A program made the position numbers and the translations under genes. This document shows, in pieces, positions 52,407 through 61,314 of a stretch of 64,000 bases of DNA; position 1 is the stretch's first letter; each line of letters begins with the position of its first letter. The notes beneath the pieces are model-generated. The model made no database searches, was not told the DNA's origin, and was given only the letters and a program-made list of their open reading frames with translations. Source of the stretch: Halodesulfurarchaeum sp. HSR-GB (lineage in GTDB: Archaea; Halobacteriota; Halobacteria; Halobacteriales; Halobacteriaceae); assembly GCF_031432215.1 (NCBI RefSeq), contig NZ_JAVKGN010000001.1:1231421-1295420 (forward strand). The letters run 5' to 3'.

Positions 52407-54706
52407 GTAACCAGGCCCAGAGTTCCAGCGGGCTGACCCGCCGGACGTTGCTGAAGGCAGGGAGTGCCGCCGCCGGTGCAGTCGCGCTCGGTGGCTGTCT
52501 CTCCAGTGACGATGGGACCGATTCGGGCGGCGCGGACGTCTCTAAGGCATTCAGTAACTGCTGGATGTGCTCGCACAACTGCGGGCAGGAGGTGACCGTC
52601 GTCGACGGGTCGGTCGTGAACATCACGGGTGTCGATGGTCATCCCCGGGGGAGTGCCGGCCCGGGAACCGAAGGGACCCTCTGTCCGAAGGGACTGGCCC
52701 AGCAGGACAAGACTCACGATCCAAAACGGGTCAAGGAGCCACACATCCGGAAGGACGGCGAACTGCAGAAGGTCAGCTGGGATGAGGCCTTCGAGTACAC
52801 CGCCGACCGGCTGGTCAGCTTCGCGGACGAATACGGCGCGGAGACCTTCCTCGACGCCACGAGCTGGGCCGAAACGTCGATATTCCGGACCATCTGGCGT
52901 GATCTTTACGGGTCACCCGAACGCATCAGCCGCGGGATCCACGTCTGTGCGGGACCGACCTTCGTCACCGGCGGTATGATGGGCGTGGGTTCGAACAACC
53001 GCGTCCCGGACTACCAGAACAGCGATTACATCATCGCCTGGGGCCGCAACCAGCTCAACTCCTTCGCCGGGCAGTTCGAGGCCAAGGGCACACTGGAGGC
53101 CATCGAGAACCGGGGCGCGACCCTGGTCACGATCGACCCCCAGCACACCATCACCGCCGAGAAGTCCGACAAGTGGCTCCCGATCGAGCCCCGGACCGAC
53201 GGCGCGCTGGCCCTGGCGATGGCCAACGTCATCATCGAGGAGGAGCTCTACGACGAGGATTTCGTCGAGAACTACACCTACGGGTTCGACGCCTACAGGG
53301 AAGCGGCTGCGGACATGCCGCCGGAGGACGCGGCTGAGATTACGGGCATTCCCGCCGAGGACATCCGGGAAGTCGCCCGTGGCTTCGCGGAGGCGGCCCC
53401 CCGAGCGGGCATCTCGGTCTGGACCGGGACGGCACAGATGGGCAACGGCTGGAAGGCCACCCAGAACATCACCGCGCTCAACGGCCTCGTCGGGAACATC
53501 GACCGACCCGGCGGCCTGCGGCTCTGGGAGTACCCGGGAACGGCCTCCTTCGGACAGGTCTGTGAACAGGACTACACGAACCGCGCCGAGTTCCGGGAGC
53601 CGGCACTGAAGAAATACGACGAGTACAGCGACTATCCGGTCCGGCACATCGAGGGTATCGCCCACAACCTCGTGCCCGAAATGGTCGACAACGGCCACAT
53701 CAATGGCATTGTTGTGCACCACGACGACCCGTTGAAGGACGGGAACGCGGACGAGTGGGTCGAGGCCATCGAGGAGATGGCACTCGTCATCTCGATCGAC
53801 GCCTACTGGAACGGCGTCTCCCGGAACGCGGATATCGTCCTTCCCGAGGCGACCTCTCTGGAGAAGGACACGCTTGGCACTGGCAACTGGTCGGCCTACC
53901 CCAAGCACAAGTGGGTCACCGGCGGCAAGGCAGCCGTCGAGCCGCAGTGGAACACGAAACCGGACTTCGACATCCTGACCGGCATCGCGTCGGCGATGGC
54001 GGAGAAGACGGACAACGACGACTGGCGGATCTTCGAGCAGTGGGACTCCCACGAGGAGTTCATCGACGACCAGCTTTCGACGCTGGATCTCACTCTCGAA
54101 GAACTCTCGAGCGGCGAGAAGAACTACGAGCTGGTCGAAGAGTACGACTACGAGAAGTGGAAGGACAACGATAACTTCGTCTTCCGCTTCGACCTCGATC
54201 AGGTCGGAAGCTTCGCCCAGGCTGCGGAGGAAGCCGGTATGGACACGGCACCCGAGTGGATCCCACCGGGAACCTATGGGGACTCGACCAGCGACGAGTA
54301 CCCGCTTGAGTTCTACGACGTGCGGTCGGTTTTCTTCTCCCACGGGAGCAACCAGCCCCACGAGCGCCTGCGGGATCACTTCGCGAAACGCAACGATCTC
54401 AACGAGGAGGATTACCGGGGCAACTACCTCCACCTCAACCCGAAGGACGCCGAGCCACGGGGCATCGAGACCGGTGACATGGTACAGGTGGAGTCCGAGT
54501 CCGGCAGTGGCGAACTCATGGCCCACGTCACGGAGAACGCCCGTCCCGGCTTTGTCACTGCCGAGTATGGCTTCGGCGAGACCTCGGCGACGCCGGACGG
54601 CGAGGGTATGAACACGATGACACTTCACGACAAACAGATGGACCCGATTACGGGACAGGTGGACAGGCACATCGCCGTCGATGTCAAACCCGCGGGGGGT
54701 GACTGA
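52403..54706 (+). CDS. exported molybdopterin oxidoreductase, polysulfide/thiosulfate-reductase type
   Basis: 767 residues. The Tat signal (LTRRTLLKAG) ends in a lipobox Cys32 (LGGC). The [4Fe-4S] motif C53, C56, C60, C94 (CWMCSHNC...LCPKG) and a likely molybdenum ligand C182 (GIHVCAGPTF) are intact. A Cys ligand and NrfD partner favour the PsrA/PhsA/TtrA group over classical DMSO reductase. GRNQLNSFAG and the C-terminal cofactor-binding region (HGSNQPHERLRD; LHLNPKDAEPRGIETGDMV) complete it. It is the catalytic subunit on the outer face. The electron acceptor is inferred, not proven. Confidence 0.92.
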   Translation: MSNQAQSSSGLTRRTLLKAGSAAAGAVALGGCLSSDDGTDSGGADVSKAFSNCWMCSHNCGQEVTVVDGSVVNITGVDGHPRGSAGPGTEGTLCPKGLAQQDKTHDPKRVKEPHIRKDGELQKVSWDEAFEYTADRLVSFADEYGAETFLDATSWAETSIFRTIWRDLYGSPERISRGIHVCAGPTFVTGGMMGVGSNNRVPDYQNSDYIIAWGRNQLNSFAGQFEAKGTLEAIENRGATLVTIDPQHTITAEKSDKWLPIEPRTDGALALAMANVIIEEELYDEDFVENYTYGFDAYREAAADMPPEDAAEITGIPAEDIREVARGFAEAAPRAGISVWTGTAQMGNGWKATQNITALNGLVGNIDRPGGLRLWEYPGTASFGQVCEQDYTNRAEFREPALKKYDEYSDYPVRHIEGIAHNLVPEMVDNGHINGIVVHHDDPLKDGNADEWVEAIEEMALVISIDAYWNGVSRNADIVLPEATSLEKDTLGTGNWSAYPKHKWVTGGKAAVEPQWNTKPDFDILTGIASAMAEKTDNDDWRIFEQWDSHEEFIDDQLSTLDLTLEELSSGEKNYELVEEYDYEKWKDNDNFVFRFDLDQVGSFAQAAEEAGMDTAPEWIPPGTYGDSTSDEYPLEFYDVRSVFFSHGSNQPHERLRDHFAKRNDLNEEDYRGNYLHLNPKDAEPRGIETGDMVQVESESGSGELMAHVTENARPGFVTAEYGFGETSATPDGEGMNTMTLHDKQMDPITGQVDRHIAVDVKPAGGD

Positions 54707-54708
54707 CG

Positions 54709-55374
54709 ATGGCAGTCGAAAGCGAACACTGGGTCTTCTACTTCGACCCGAACCGGTGTATCGGCTGTCACGCCTGCTCGGTCTCCTGCAAGCAGTTCCA
54801 CGGTCGGGGCTCGGATACCGACGACTGGCGAACGGTCACCCACCACCAGAAGGGGACCTACCCCGACGTCGAGGACGTCCCGCTGTCGATGTCCTGCATG
54901 CACTGTCACGACGCCCCGTGTGAGAAGGTCTGTCCGACAAACGCCATCGAGAAACGCGAGAGCGACGGGATCGTGACGATCAACCGGGACGACTGCATCG
55001 GCTGCAAGTACTGTGGCTGGGCCTGTCCCTTCGGCGCGCCGGTTTACGGCGACGACGGGCTCATGTCCAAGTGTAACATGTGTCTCGGGCGCGGTCCCGG
55101 CGGCGGGGCTGATGTCGAGGACACGCCCAAACACGAACTCGAGGACCAGGTCGAGCCGAACTGCGTCTCGGACTGTGTCGGCGAGGCCATCAAGGCCGGC
55201 CCGCAGAAGGAGATCATCGAAGAGGCCTCCCAGGCTGCCGCGGAACGCTTCAGGTCTGGGGCGGTGGCCAACGGTCGCGTGATCGTCGAACCGCTCCAGG
55301 ATAGCACCTCGGCCGTCGACGGAAGCGTCGGCGGGACGAAGGAAGTCACCACGCCGTACAACGCAGGGGACTAA
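54709..55374 (+). CDS. reductase iron-sulfur subunit (four-cluster ferredoxin)
   Basis: 221 residues with four [4Fe-4S] sites: CIGCHACSVSC, CMHCHDAPCEKVCP, CIGCKYCGWACPFG, and CNMC plus CVSDC. This is the PsrB/DmsB electron-transfer subunit, which carries electrons from the membrane subunit to the molybdenum site. It has no signal, so it is probably co-exported with the Tat substrate. It starts two bases after the catalytic subunit stop. Confidence 0.95.
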   Translation: MAVESEHWVFYFDPNRCIGCHACSVSCKQFHGRGSDTDDWRTVTHHQKGTYPDVEDVPLSMSCMHCHDAPCEKVCPTNAIEKRESDGIVTINRDDCIGCKYCGWACPFGAPVYGDDGLMSKCNMCLGRGPGGGADVEDTPKHELEDQVEPNCVSDCVGEAIKAGPQKEIIEEASQAAAERFRSGAVANGRVIVEPLQDSTSAVDGSVGGTKEVTTPYNAGD

Positions 55375-55376
55375 GC

Positions 55377-56519
55377 ATGAGCGCGATAGGAGCCAGTGAA
55401 TGGCTATGGTTACCCCACGTCCACTGGGGCGTGTTCATCGCCACGTACCTCTTCCTGGGGGGCGTGGCCGGTGGTTCGTACCTCACCTCGACCTGGGCCA
55501 GTTTCATGAAGAGCCTGATGGACGCCGACAACTGGCTCGGCCGCCTGCTACTGGCCCGGACCGACGATCCGGAACACCGCTTCGCGTGCGCGGAGACCTC
55601 CCGCTGGGGTTCGGTCATCGCCCTGATCGCCATCGGGGTCGGGAGCATCGCCCTGCTCTCACACCTCGGCGCGCCGCTGCGCGCGCTGACCTTCGCGTGG
55701 AACTTCACGAACTACGGCTCCTGGATGGTCATCGGGACCTGGATGATCATCACGTTCTCCCTGATCGCGGTCCTGGAGACCCTCTGGCTGCACTTCGGCC
55801 GTGATCTACGGGGCAAATCCGGTCTGAGTCTCTTCCCCCGAAAGATCCTCGGATGGATCGACGGGGTGATGCCCTGGCGGACGGAGCGGGGTATCGTCTG
55901 GCTGCTCGACCGGCTCGCGGACATCACGCGACTCCCGAACCGTGTCTGGGGTGCCTTCCGGATCTTCGGTGCAGTCGTTGCCGTGCTCGTCGTGGTCTAC
56001 ACGGCGATGCTCCTCAGTGACATCGCGGCGGTGCCGGTCTGGAGCCGAACCTACCTCCCCTTCATCTTCCTGATGAGTGGCGTCTCGACGGGTATCTCCG
56101 CGGCGCTTTTGGGAACGGTCATGAGCGGTGGCGCGCTGACCCGTGTCAATCACCGGTTCTGCCTGACCGACGACGCGATCATCATCGTGGAGCTGGTCGC
56201 CATCGGAGCGCTGCTGTCCTTCCTCTCGGGGTCGGCTAACCTCGGGGCACAGGCGACACTCTCCGAACTGCTGGGGACCTATCAGCTGGCCTTCATCGGT
56301 GGGGTCCTGATCCTTGGGACCGGGCTCCCCGTGGTGATATCGCTGACGGTGACCATGTTACACCAGTTCACGGACTTCGACGAGACGCCCTTCGGGCGCA
56401 AAGTGCTCACCGGAGGCTACGCGACGAAGTACGTCCTGGTGCTGGTCGGCGGCTACCTGCTGCGCTATGTCGTGTTGCTGGCTGCCGTGAAAACCCCGCT
56501 TGCCGTCCCCGGACTCTAG
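55377..56519 (+). CDS. NrfD/PsrC-type membrane quinol-oxidising subunit
   Basis: 380 residues with eight to nine spans. The N-terminal WLPHVHWGVFIATYLFLGGVAGGSYL is the NrfD signature. It takes electrons from menaquinol and passes them to the Fe-S subunit. It starts two bases after the previous stop. Distinct from the DmsC family, it supports assignment to the polysulfide/thiosulfate/tetrathionate reductase type. Confidence 0.94.
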   Translation: MSAIGASEWLWLPHVHWGVFIATYLFLGGVAGGSYLTSTWASFMKSLMDADNWLGRLLLARTDDPEHRFACAETSRWGSVIALIAIGVGSIALLSHLGAPLRALTFAWNFTNYGSWMVIGTWMIITFSLIAVLETLWLHFGRDLRGKSGLSLFPRKILGWIDGVMPWRTERGIVWLLDRLADITRLPNRVWGAFRIFGAVVAVLVVVYTAMLLSDIAAVPVWSRTYLPFIFLMSGVSTGISAALLGTVMSGGALTRVNHRFCLTDDAIIIVELVAIGALLSFLSGSANLGAQATLSELLGTYQLAFIGGVLILGTGLPVVISLTVTMLHQFTDFDETPFGRKVLTGGYATKYVLVLVGGYLLRYVVLLAAVKTPLAVPGL

Positions 56520-56520
56520 C

Positions 56521-57186
56521 ATGGCTGATCACCATCGTGAGGAGCGGACGTTGCCGGCCCGCGGATCCTGGGAACAGCTCCAGGTGCTGCTGTCGAACTG
56601 CCTGCGCCACCCAGATGAGGACCTCAGGCGGGCTATCGAGGACGGGAGCCTCTACGAGGACCTCTCCCGGACGATGGCGGACGTGGGGCTCACTGAGCCC
56701 TCGCCTCCGCCGTCGATCGACGGTCGAAATCTGACCGAAGACTACGAGGCGCTGTTCGGGGCCTTTCGACGGCCCTTCGCCCCGCCCGCTGCTTCCCCGT
56801 ACAAGGAATGGTACGGGGATCACGAGGGCGGCCTGATGGAGGGCCCGCCAGCCACGGCGATGGAACGGCGCTACGCGGCCATGGACGCCGCCGTTCCGGA
56901 GGCTTACCCGGCCGATCACCTCGCGCTGGAACTGGAGTACGCGAGCGTGTTGACCGAGGCCGCGGAGATCGATGAGCTGGCCACGTTCGTCGAATCGGAA
57001 CTGGACTGGATCGACCCCTTCCAGGAGCTGGTTGACGCGGCCGTCGCCGAGGCGCCGTTCCACCGGTGGTGTGTGGACGTGCTGGGCGAGGTTCTCGATC
57101 ACCTTCGGGCGACCCTCGGCGTTTCGGCACCGGAACCGAAAGCGGTCGAACAGATGGCCGAGCGAGCGAGATCGAACGTCGAGTGA
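56521..57186 (+). CDS. TorD/DmsD-type molybdoenzyme chaperone 2
   Basis: 221 residues, a paralogue of the chaperone at 48.6 kb: SPYKEWYGDHEGGLMEGPPA, then MERRYAAMD and YPADHLALELEYASVL. It is one base after the NrfD stop and so belongs to the operon. It is the likely dedicated chaperone of the reductase. Confidence 0.9.
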   Translation: MADHHREERTLPARGSWEQLQVLLSNCLRHPDEDLRRAIEDGSLYEDLSRTMADVGLTEPSPPPSIDGRNLTEDYEALFGAFRRPFAPPAASPYKEWYGDHEGGLMEGPPATAMERRYAAMDAAVPEAYPADHLALELEYASVLTEAAEIDELATFVESELDWIDPFQELVDAAVAEAPFHRWCVDVLGEVLDHLRATLGVSAPEPKAVEQMAERARSNVE

Positions 57187-57187
57187 C

Positions 57188-57796
57188 ATGGACGACCCGA
57201 CCGGGTTGAATCGCAGCTCCTACCGGCTCGAATTCCGGGTCAGACCGACCCGAACGTGTCCGGTCCGTGAGTTCGATGGGACGATAACGGATATTTCTGT
57301 CTTCCGCACGGAGGACGGGATCAACTGCGAGCTCGTCGTCCGCGAGGAGGGCGAAACAGCCGTGAAACAGCTCGAACGCCCGCTTTCCAGCCCGTGTGCG
57401 TGCGCGGCGGTTTTCGAGTCCGGGTCCGTTCCACGGGTGCGTCCGTCTCGGTCGGCGGCCGGTGAACTGCTGCTGACTACCTACGTCGACTCCTTCGAGG
57501 CGGCCCAGTCGATCCGGGCCAGGCTGGACGACGTCGCGGACGCTGTCGAACTGGTGGACTACTGGAAGGTCGACCGCGAACAGACAGCCTGGCCCGCCCA
57601 GATCGATCTCGCGGCACTTACCGATTCACGCCGGGAGGCGTTGTTCCGTGCGATCGACGCAGGATACTACGAGCACCCACGACAGACGACCCTCTCGGAG
57701 CTTGCCTCGCTGGCTGGTCTCGACGAGTCAGCCTTCGAAAGTCGGCTTCGCGAGGCCGAACGGGAGATCCTCAGCCAGATTTCCGCCTCGCGGTAG
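57188..57796 (+). CDS. DmsR-like HTH regulator 3 (degenerate sensor)
   Basis: 202 residues. The HTH_10 part (LTDSRREALFRAIDAGYYEHP, SELASLAGLDESAFESRLREAE) is conserved. The sensor part has SSPCACAAVFESG where regulators 1 and 2 have CxxCPG, so the Cys spacing and the Pro-Gly are lost. The ATG is one base after the chaperone 2 stop, so it may autoregulate the operon from its end. Confidence 0.82.
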   Translation: MDDPTGLNRSSYRLEFRVRPTRTCPVREFDGTITDISVFRTEDGINCELVVREEGETAVKQLERPLSSPCACAAVFESGSVPRVRPSRSAAGELLLTTYVDSFEAAQSIRARLDDVADAVELVDYWKVDREQTAWPAQIDLAALTDSRREALFRAIDAGYYEHPRQTTLSELASLAGLDESAFESRLREAEREILSQISASR

Positions 57797-57836
57797 CGGT
57801 CGCCACTGTTTTTCCAGTTGGGCTCGTCCCCACGCC

Positions 57837-58826
57837 ATGACCCAGGCCTTTGTCATCGGTGGGACCCGCTTTATCGGCCGGCATCTCGTCGAGACGCTGC
57901 TCGCCCACGGGGACGACGTGACGATTTTCAACCGCGGGCGTCACGAGAATCCGTTCGCGGACGAGCCCGACGTCGATCACGCCACCGGCGATCGAACCGA
58001 GCCTGACAGTCTCGAACGCGCCGCCCAAGCCGTCGAGCCGGACATCGTCTTCGACATGGTCGCCTACCACCCCGAAGCCGTCGAACACGCGACGCGGGTG
58101 TTCGCCGACGCCGACGCGTACGTCTACGTGTCGAGTGGGGCCGCCTACGCCGCGGAGGAGGTGCCCAAACGAGAGGACGAAACTCCCCTCGAACCGTGTT
58201 CGTCCGAACAGGCCATTGACGACACCCCCGAGACCTACGGCAATCGGAAAGCAGCCGGTGATCGGGCGGTGTTCGAGGCCGCCGACCGGGGCGTCAACGC
58301 GATGGCGGTCCGGCCGCCGATCGTCTATGGCCCCCACGACTACACCGAACGACTGGCCTACTGGCTGCACCGGATCGAGAATCAGGGGCGCATCGTGGTG
58401 CCCGGCGACGGCACGAACCTCTGGCAGCGGGCGTACGTCGAGGACGTGGCCCGTGGGCTCCGGCTCGTCGCGGAGCGTGGCACTCCGGGCGAGGCGTACA
58501 ACGTCGGCGATCGCAACGCCGTCACGCTGGATCGGATGGTCGAGTTGGCCGCGAGGGCTTTGGAGACCGACGTGGACGTCGTCCACGCCAGCAATCGCGA
58601 ACTCTCGGTCGCCAATCTCGACGCCGAGGCGTTCCCGCTCTACCGGCCGTATCCACACCTGCTCTCGACGGCCAAGATCGCGGCCCTGGGCTGGGATTCG
58701 ACCCCGGTCGAGACGGCGATGGCCCGCACCGTAACTGACTACCGAAAGAGTTCCCGAACTGGCATCGAGAACGGCCCCGATCGCGATGTAGAGGAGCGCG
58801 TGCTCGCGGTTCTGGAGACGCTCTGA
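57837..58826 (+). CDS. NAD-dependent epimerase/dehydratase family protein
   Basis: 329 residues, extended SDR fold. The NAD motif is FVIGGTRFIGRHLVETLL, and VYVSSGAAYAA and ETYGNRKAAGDRAVFE hold the Ser and YxxxK of the active site. The substrate is likely a nucleotide sugar or related metabolite and cannot be specified. It is a stand-alone gene. Confidence 0.88.
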   Translation: MTQAFVIGGTRFIGRHLVETLLAHGDDVTIFNRGRHENPFADEPDVDHATGDRTEPDSLERAAQAVEPDIVFDMVAYHPEAVEHATRVFADADAYVYVSSGAAYAAEEVPKREDETPLEPCSSEQAIDDTPETYGNRKAAGDRAVFEAADRGVNAMAVRPPIVYGPHDYTERLAYWLHRIENQGRIVVPGDGTNLWQRAYVEDVARGLRLVAERGTPGEAYNVGDRNAVTLDRMVELAARALETDVDVVHASNRELSVANLDAEAFPLYRPYPHLLSTAKIAALGWDSTPVETAMARTVTDYRKSSRTGIENGPDRDVEERVLAVLETL

Positions 58827-58878
58827 GTGGCGGCCGGCTCCCGTGGTTGTTTATGTGTCCCGCCGAAGAAGCCAAACC

Positions 58879-59937
58879 ATGTTCGAGAAATCGACCTGGA
58901 TTCGGCTGCCCCGGAACGTCGTGGTGGGCCACGACGTGCTCGCCAGGGCCGGCGAGGTCATCACGAGCACCCACCTCCACGGTCGGCCGCTGGTCGTCAC
59001 GAGCGAGACGCCGAAGGCGGTGGCCGGGGACTTCCTCCTGGAACGGCTCGAAGAGGCGGGTTTTGATCCGGCGGTCGTCGTCATCGAGGAAGCCTCCTTC
59101 GGAGCGGTCGAGCGCGTGCTGGAGGCGGCCGAGACGGTCGAGCCCGGCTTTCTCGTCGGCGTCGGCGGGGGCAAACCCATCGACATCGCGAAGATGGCCG
59201 CGGATCGGCTGAACGTAGGTTTCGTCTCGGTCCCAACTGCTGCCAGCCACGACGGCATCGTGAGCGGCCGCGGATCGGTGCCCGAAGGTGATACCCGCCA
59301 CAGCGTCGCGGCCGCACCCCCGATCGCCGTCATCGCGGATACCGGGATCATCGCCGAAGCGCCCTGGGAGCTTCTGACTGCCGGGTGTGCGGACATCATC
59401 AGCAACTACACCGCGGTCAAGGACTGGAAACTCGCTAATCGGTTGAAGAACGTCGAGTACTCCGAGTACGCCGGGGCCCTCTCACAGATGACGGCAGAAC
59501 TGCTCCGGGACGCCGCCCCCTCGATCAAACGCGGACTGGAGGAGTCCGCCTGGATCGTGGTGAAGGCACTCGTCTCCTCGGGCGTGGCGATGAGCATCGC
59601 CGACTCCTCACGACCGGCGAGCGGGGCCGAGCATCTCTTCAGCCACCAACTCGACCGGATCGTGCCCGGCAGCGCGCTTCATGGCCACCAGGTCGGGGTC
59701 GGCTCGATCCTCACCGAGTACCTCCACAGCGGCGCGGACGGGGAGTGGCGAGCCGTGCGGGACGCGCTTGCGAGTATCGACGCCCCGACCACCGCCGACC
59801 AGCTCGGGATCAGCGACGAGGCGGTCATCGAGGCGCTCACCACGGCGCACCTGATTCGAGACCGGTACACGATTCTCGGGGACGGTATCGAGGAGGCGGC
59901 CGCTATCGAGGCGGCTACCAGGACCGGCGTCATCTGA
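58879..59937 (+). CDS. egsA: sn-glycerol-1-phosphate dehydrogenase EgsA
   Basis: 352 residues of the iron/zinc alcohol dehydrogenase-like family. NAD(P) binding is at FLVGVGGGKPIDIAKM, and metal ligands lie around PTAASHDGIVSGRGS, SGAEHLFSHQLD and LHGHQVGVG. It makes sn-glycerol-1-phosphate, the archaeal lipid backbone precursor. A GTTTATG box about 30 bases upstream supports the ATG start. Confidence 0.97.
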   Translation: MFEKSTWIRLPRNVVVGHDVLARAGEVITSTHLHGRPLVVTSETPKAVAGDFLLERLEEAGFDPAVVVIEEASFGAVERVLEAAETVEPGFLVGVGGGKPIDIAKMAADRLNVGFVSVPTAASHDGIVSGRGSVPEGDTRHSVAAAPPIAVIADTGIIAEAPWELLTAGCADIISNYTAVKDWKLANRLKNVEYSEYAGALSQMTAELLRDAAPSIKRGLEESAWIVVKALVSSGVAMSIADSSRPASGAEHLFSHQLDRIVPGSALHGHQVGVGSILTEYLHSGADGEWRAVRDALASIDAPTTADQLGISDEAVIEALTTAHLIRDRYTILGDGIEEAAAIEAATRTGVI

Positions 59938-60019
59938 TTTTGGCTAGCCTAAAAACCTGCAGTTTCCGCCCGTTCTCGAAGGGGTTTATGGATCGCCCTG
60001 TTTCTCTGAGGTACGAATC

Positions 60020-60142
60020 ATGCGAACCGAACCCTATCAGAAGTGCCAGTCCTGTGGCCGGCCGCTCGAACACTCGACCGTCTATCGCAATCACGCGTAC
60101 TGTGGACAGTGTTCGCCAGGACTCGGCGGAACGACACTGTAG
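60020..60142 (+). CDS. 40-residue zinc-ribbon micro-protein
   Basis: MRTEPYQKCQSCGRPLEHST then VYRNHAYCGQCSPG: two CxxC pairs make one zinc site. It matches the haloarchaeal zinc-finger micro-protein class, several of which affect growth or biofilm in Haloferax. A GTTTATGG box about 32 bases before the ATG supports expression. The 59938-60019 gap holds only this promoter. Confidence 0.7.
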   Translation: MRTEPYQKCQSCGRPLEHSTVYRNHAYCGQCSPGLGGTTL

Positions 60143-60210
60143 GGCTTTTGCGCATCACTTTACCGGTGCAGTGAAACCTTTAAGCGGGTTCATCCCCCAC
60201 GCCAGTCGGG

Positions 60211-61266
60211 ATGGAGACGCTACGCACCGGACTCTCTTATGACGACGTCTTGCTCGTGCCACATCGCTCGCCAGTCGACAGCCGTGAGGAGGTCGACCTC
60301 TCGACTCACCTCACGCCGTCGATCGAGCTTGCAAACCCGCTTTTGAGCGCGCCGATGGACACGGTGACCGAGGCCGAAACCGCGATCGAACTCTCCCGAA
60401 TCGGTGGGTTCGGCACGATCCATCGGTTCCTCTCGATCGAGGAGCAACTCGCGGAAGTCAGGGCGGTGAGGGCGGCCGGCGAACGGGTCGGGGCTGCAGT
60501 CGGGATCAGCGAGGACTACCTGGAGCGGGCCGAGCAGACGATCGAAGCCGGCGCGACCGCCGTCATGGTCGACGTGGCCCATGGGCACCTCGAACGGGCC
60601 CTCGATGCCGTCGCTGACATCGACCGCGAGTTTCCAGACGCGGAGCTAATCGCGGGGAACGTCGCGACCGCCGAGGGGGTCCAGGACCTGGCTGCAGCCG
60701 GTGCGGACGCGGTCAAAGTCGGTATCGGGCCCGGCTCACACTGCACGACCCGCGTGGTCGCCGGGGCCGGCGTGCCCCAGCTCACGGCCGTCTCGGACGC
60801 CGCCGAAGCCGCGGCGGACCTGGATGTCCGGATCATCGCCGATGGGGGTATCAGGAACTCGGGGGACGCGACGAAGGCACTCCTGGCCGGCGCGGACACC
60901 GTGATGATGGGCCGGTTCTTCGCGGCGATGGACGAGTCGCCCGGCGAGATCGTCGAGGTGGACGGCGAGCAGTACAAACGCTCCCGGGGGATGGCGACCA
61001 CGGCCGCGAACGACGCTCGGACCGACAAGCAAAACAGCGAGCCGACGGCCGACGAGGGCGTCGAGGCGCTCACGCCACTGGCGGGCCCGCTGGCCGAGGT
61101 GACGACGGAGTTCCTCGCAGGCATTCGCTCGGGGCTGAGCTACGTGGGGGCAGCGACCATCCCCGCGGCCAGGGACCGTGCCGAGTTCATCCAGGTCGCC
61201 CCGGGAGCCAGACGCCGGGAGGGAGCGCACTTCGATCACGACTGGGAGAACCCGACGGTGAAGTGA
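60211..61266 (+). CDS. IMP dehydrogenase/GMP reductase family enzyme, no CBS domains
   Basis: 351 residues. The catalytic loop [15 protein letters not shown] contains the active Cys, with [38 protein letters not shown] and [10 protein letters not shown]. The length and absence of CBS domains resemble GMP reductase or the short haloarchaeal paralogue rather than full IMPDH. It acts in purine nucleotide interconversion. It is leaderless after a CCTTTAAG box. Confidence 0.9.
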   Translation: METLRTGLSYDDVLLVPHRSPVDSREEVDLSTHLTPSIELANPLLSAPMDTVTEAETAIELSRIGGFGTIHRFLSIEEQLAEVRAVRAAGERVGAAVGISEDYLERAEQTIEAGATAVMVDVAHGHLERALDAVADIDREFPDAELIAGNVATAEGVQDLAAAGADAVKVGIGPGSHCTTRVVAGAGVPQLTAVSDAAEAAADLDVRIIADGGIRNSGDATKALLAGADTVMMGRFFAAMDESPGEIVEVDGEQYKRSRGMATTAANDARTDKQNSEPTADEGVEALTPLAGPLAEVTTEFLAGIRSGLSYVGAATIPAARDRAEFIQVAPGARRREGAHFDHDWENPTVK

Positions 61267-61314
61267 CCGGGCGGAACTGAAACCTTTTTTAAACCGGTCG
61301 CCGTGGCCGATAGT

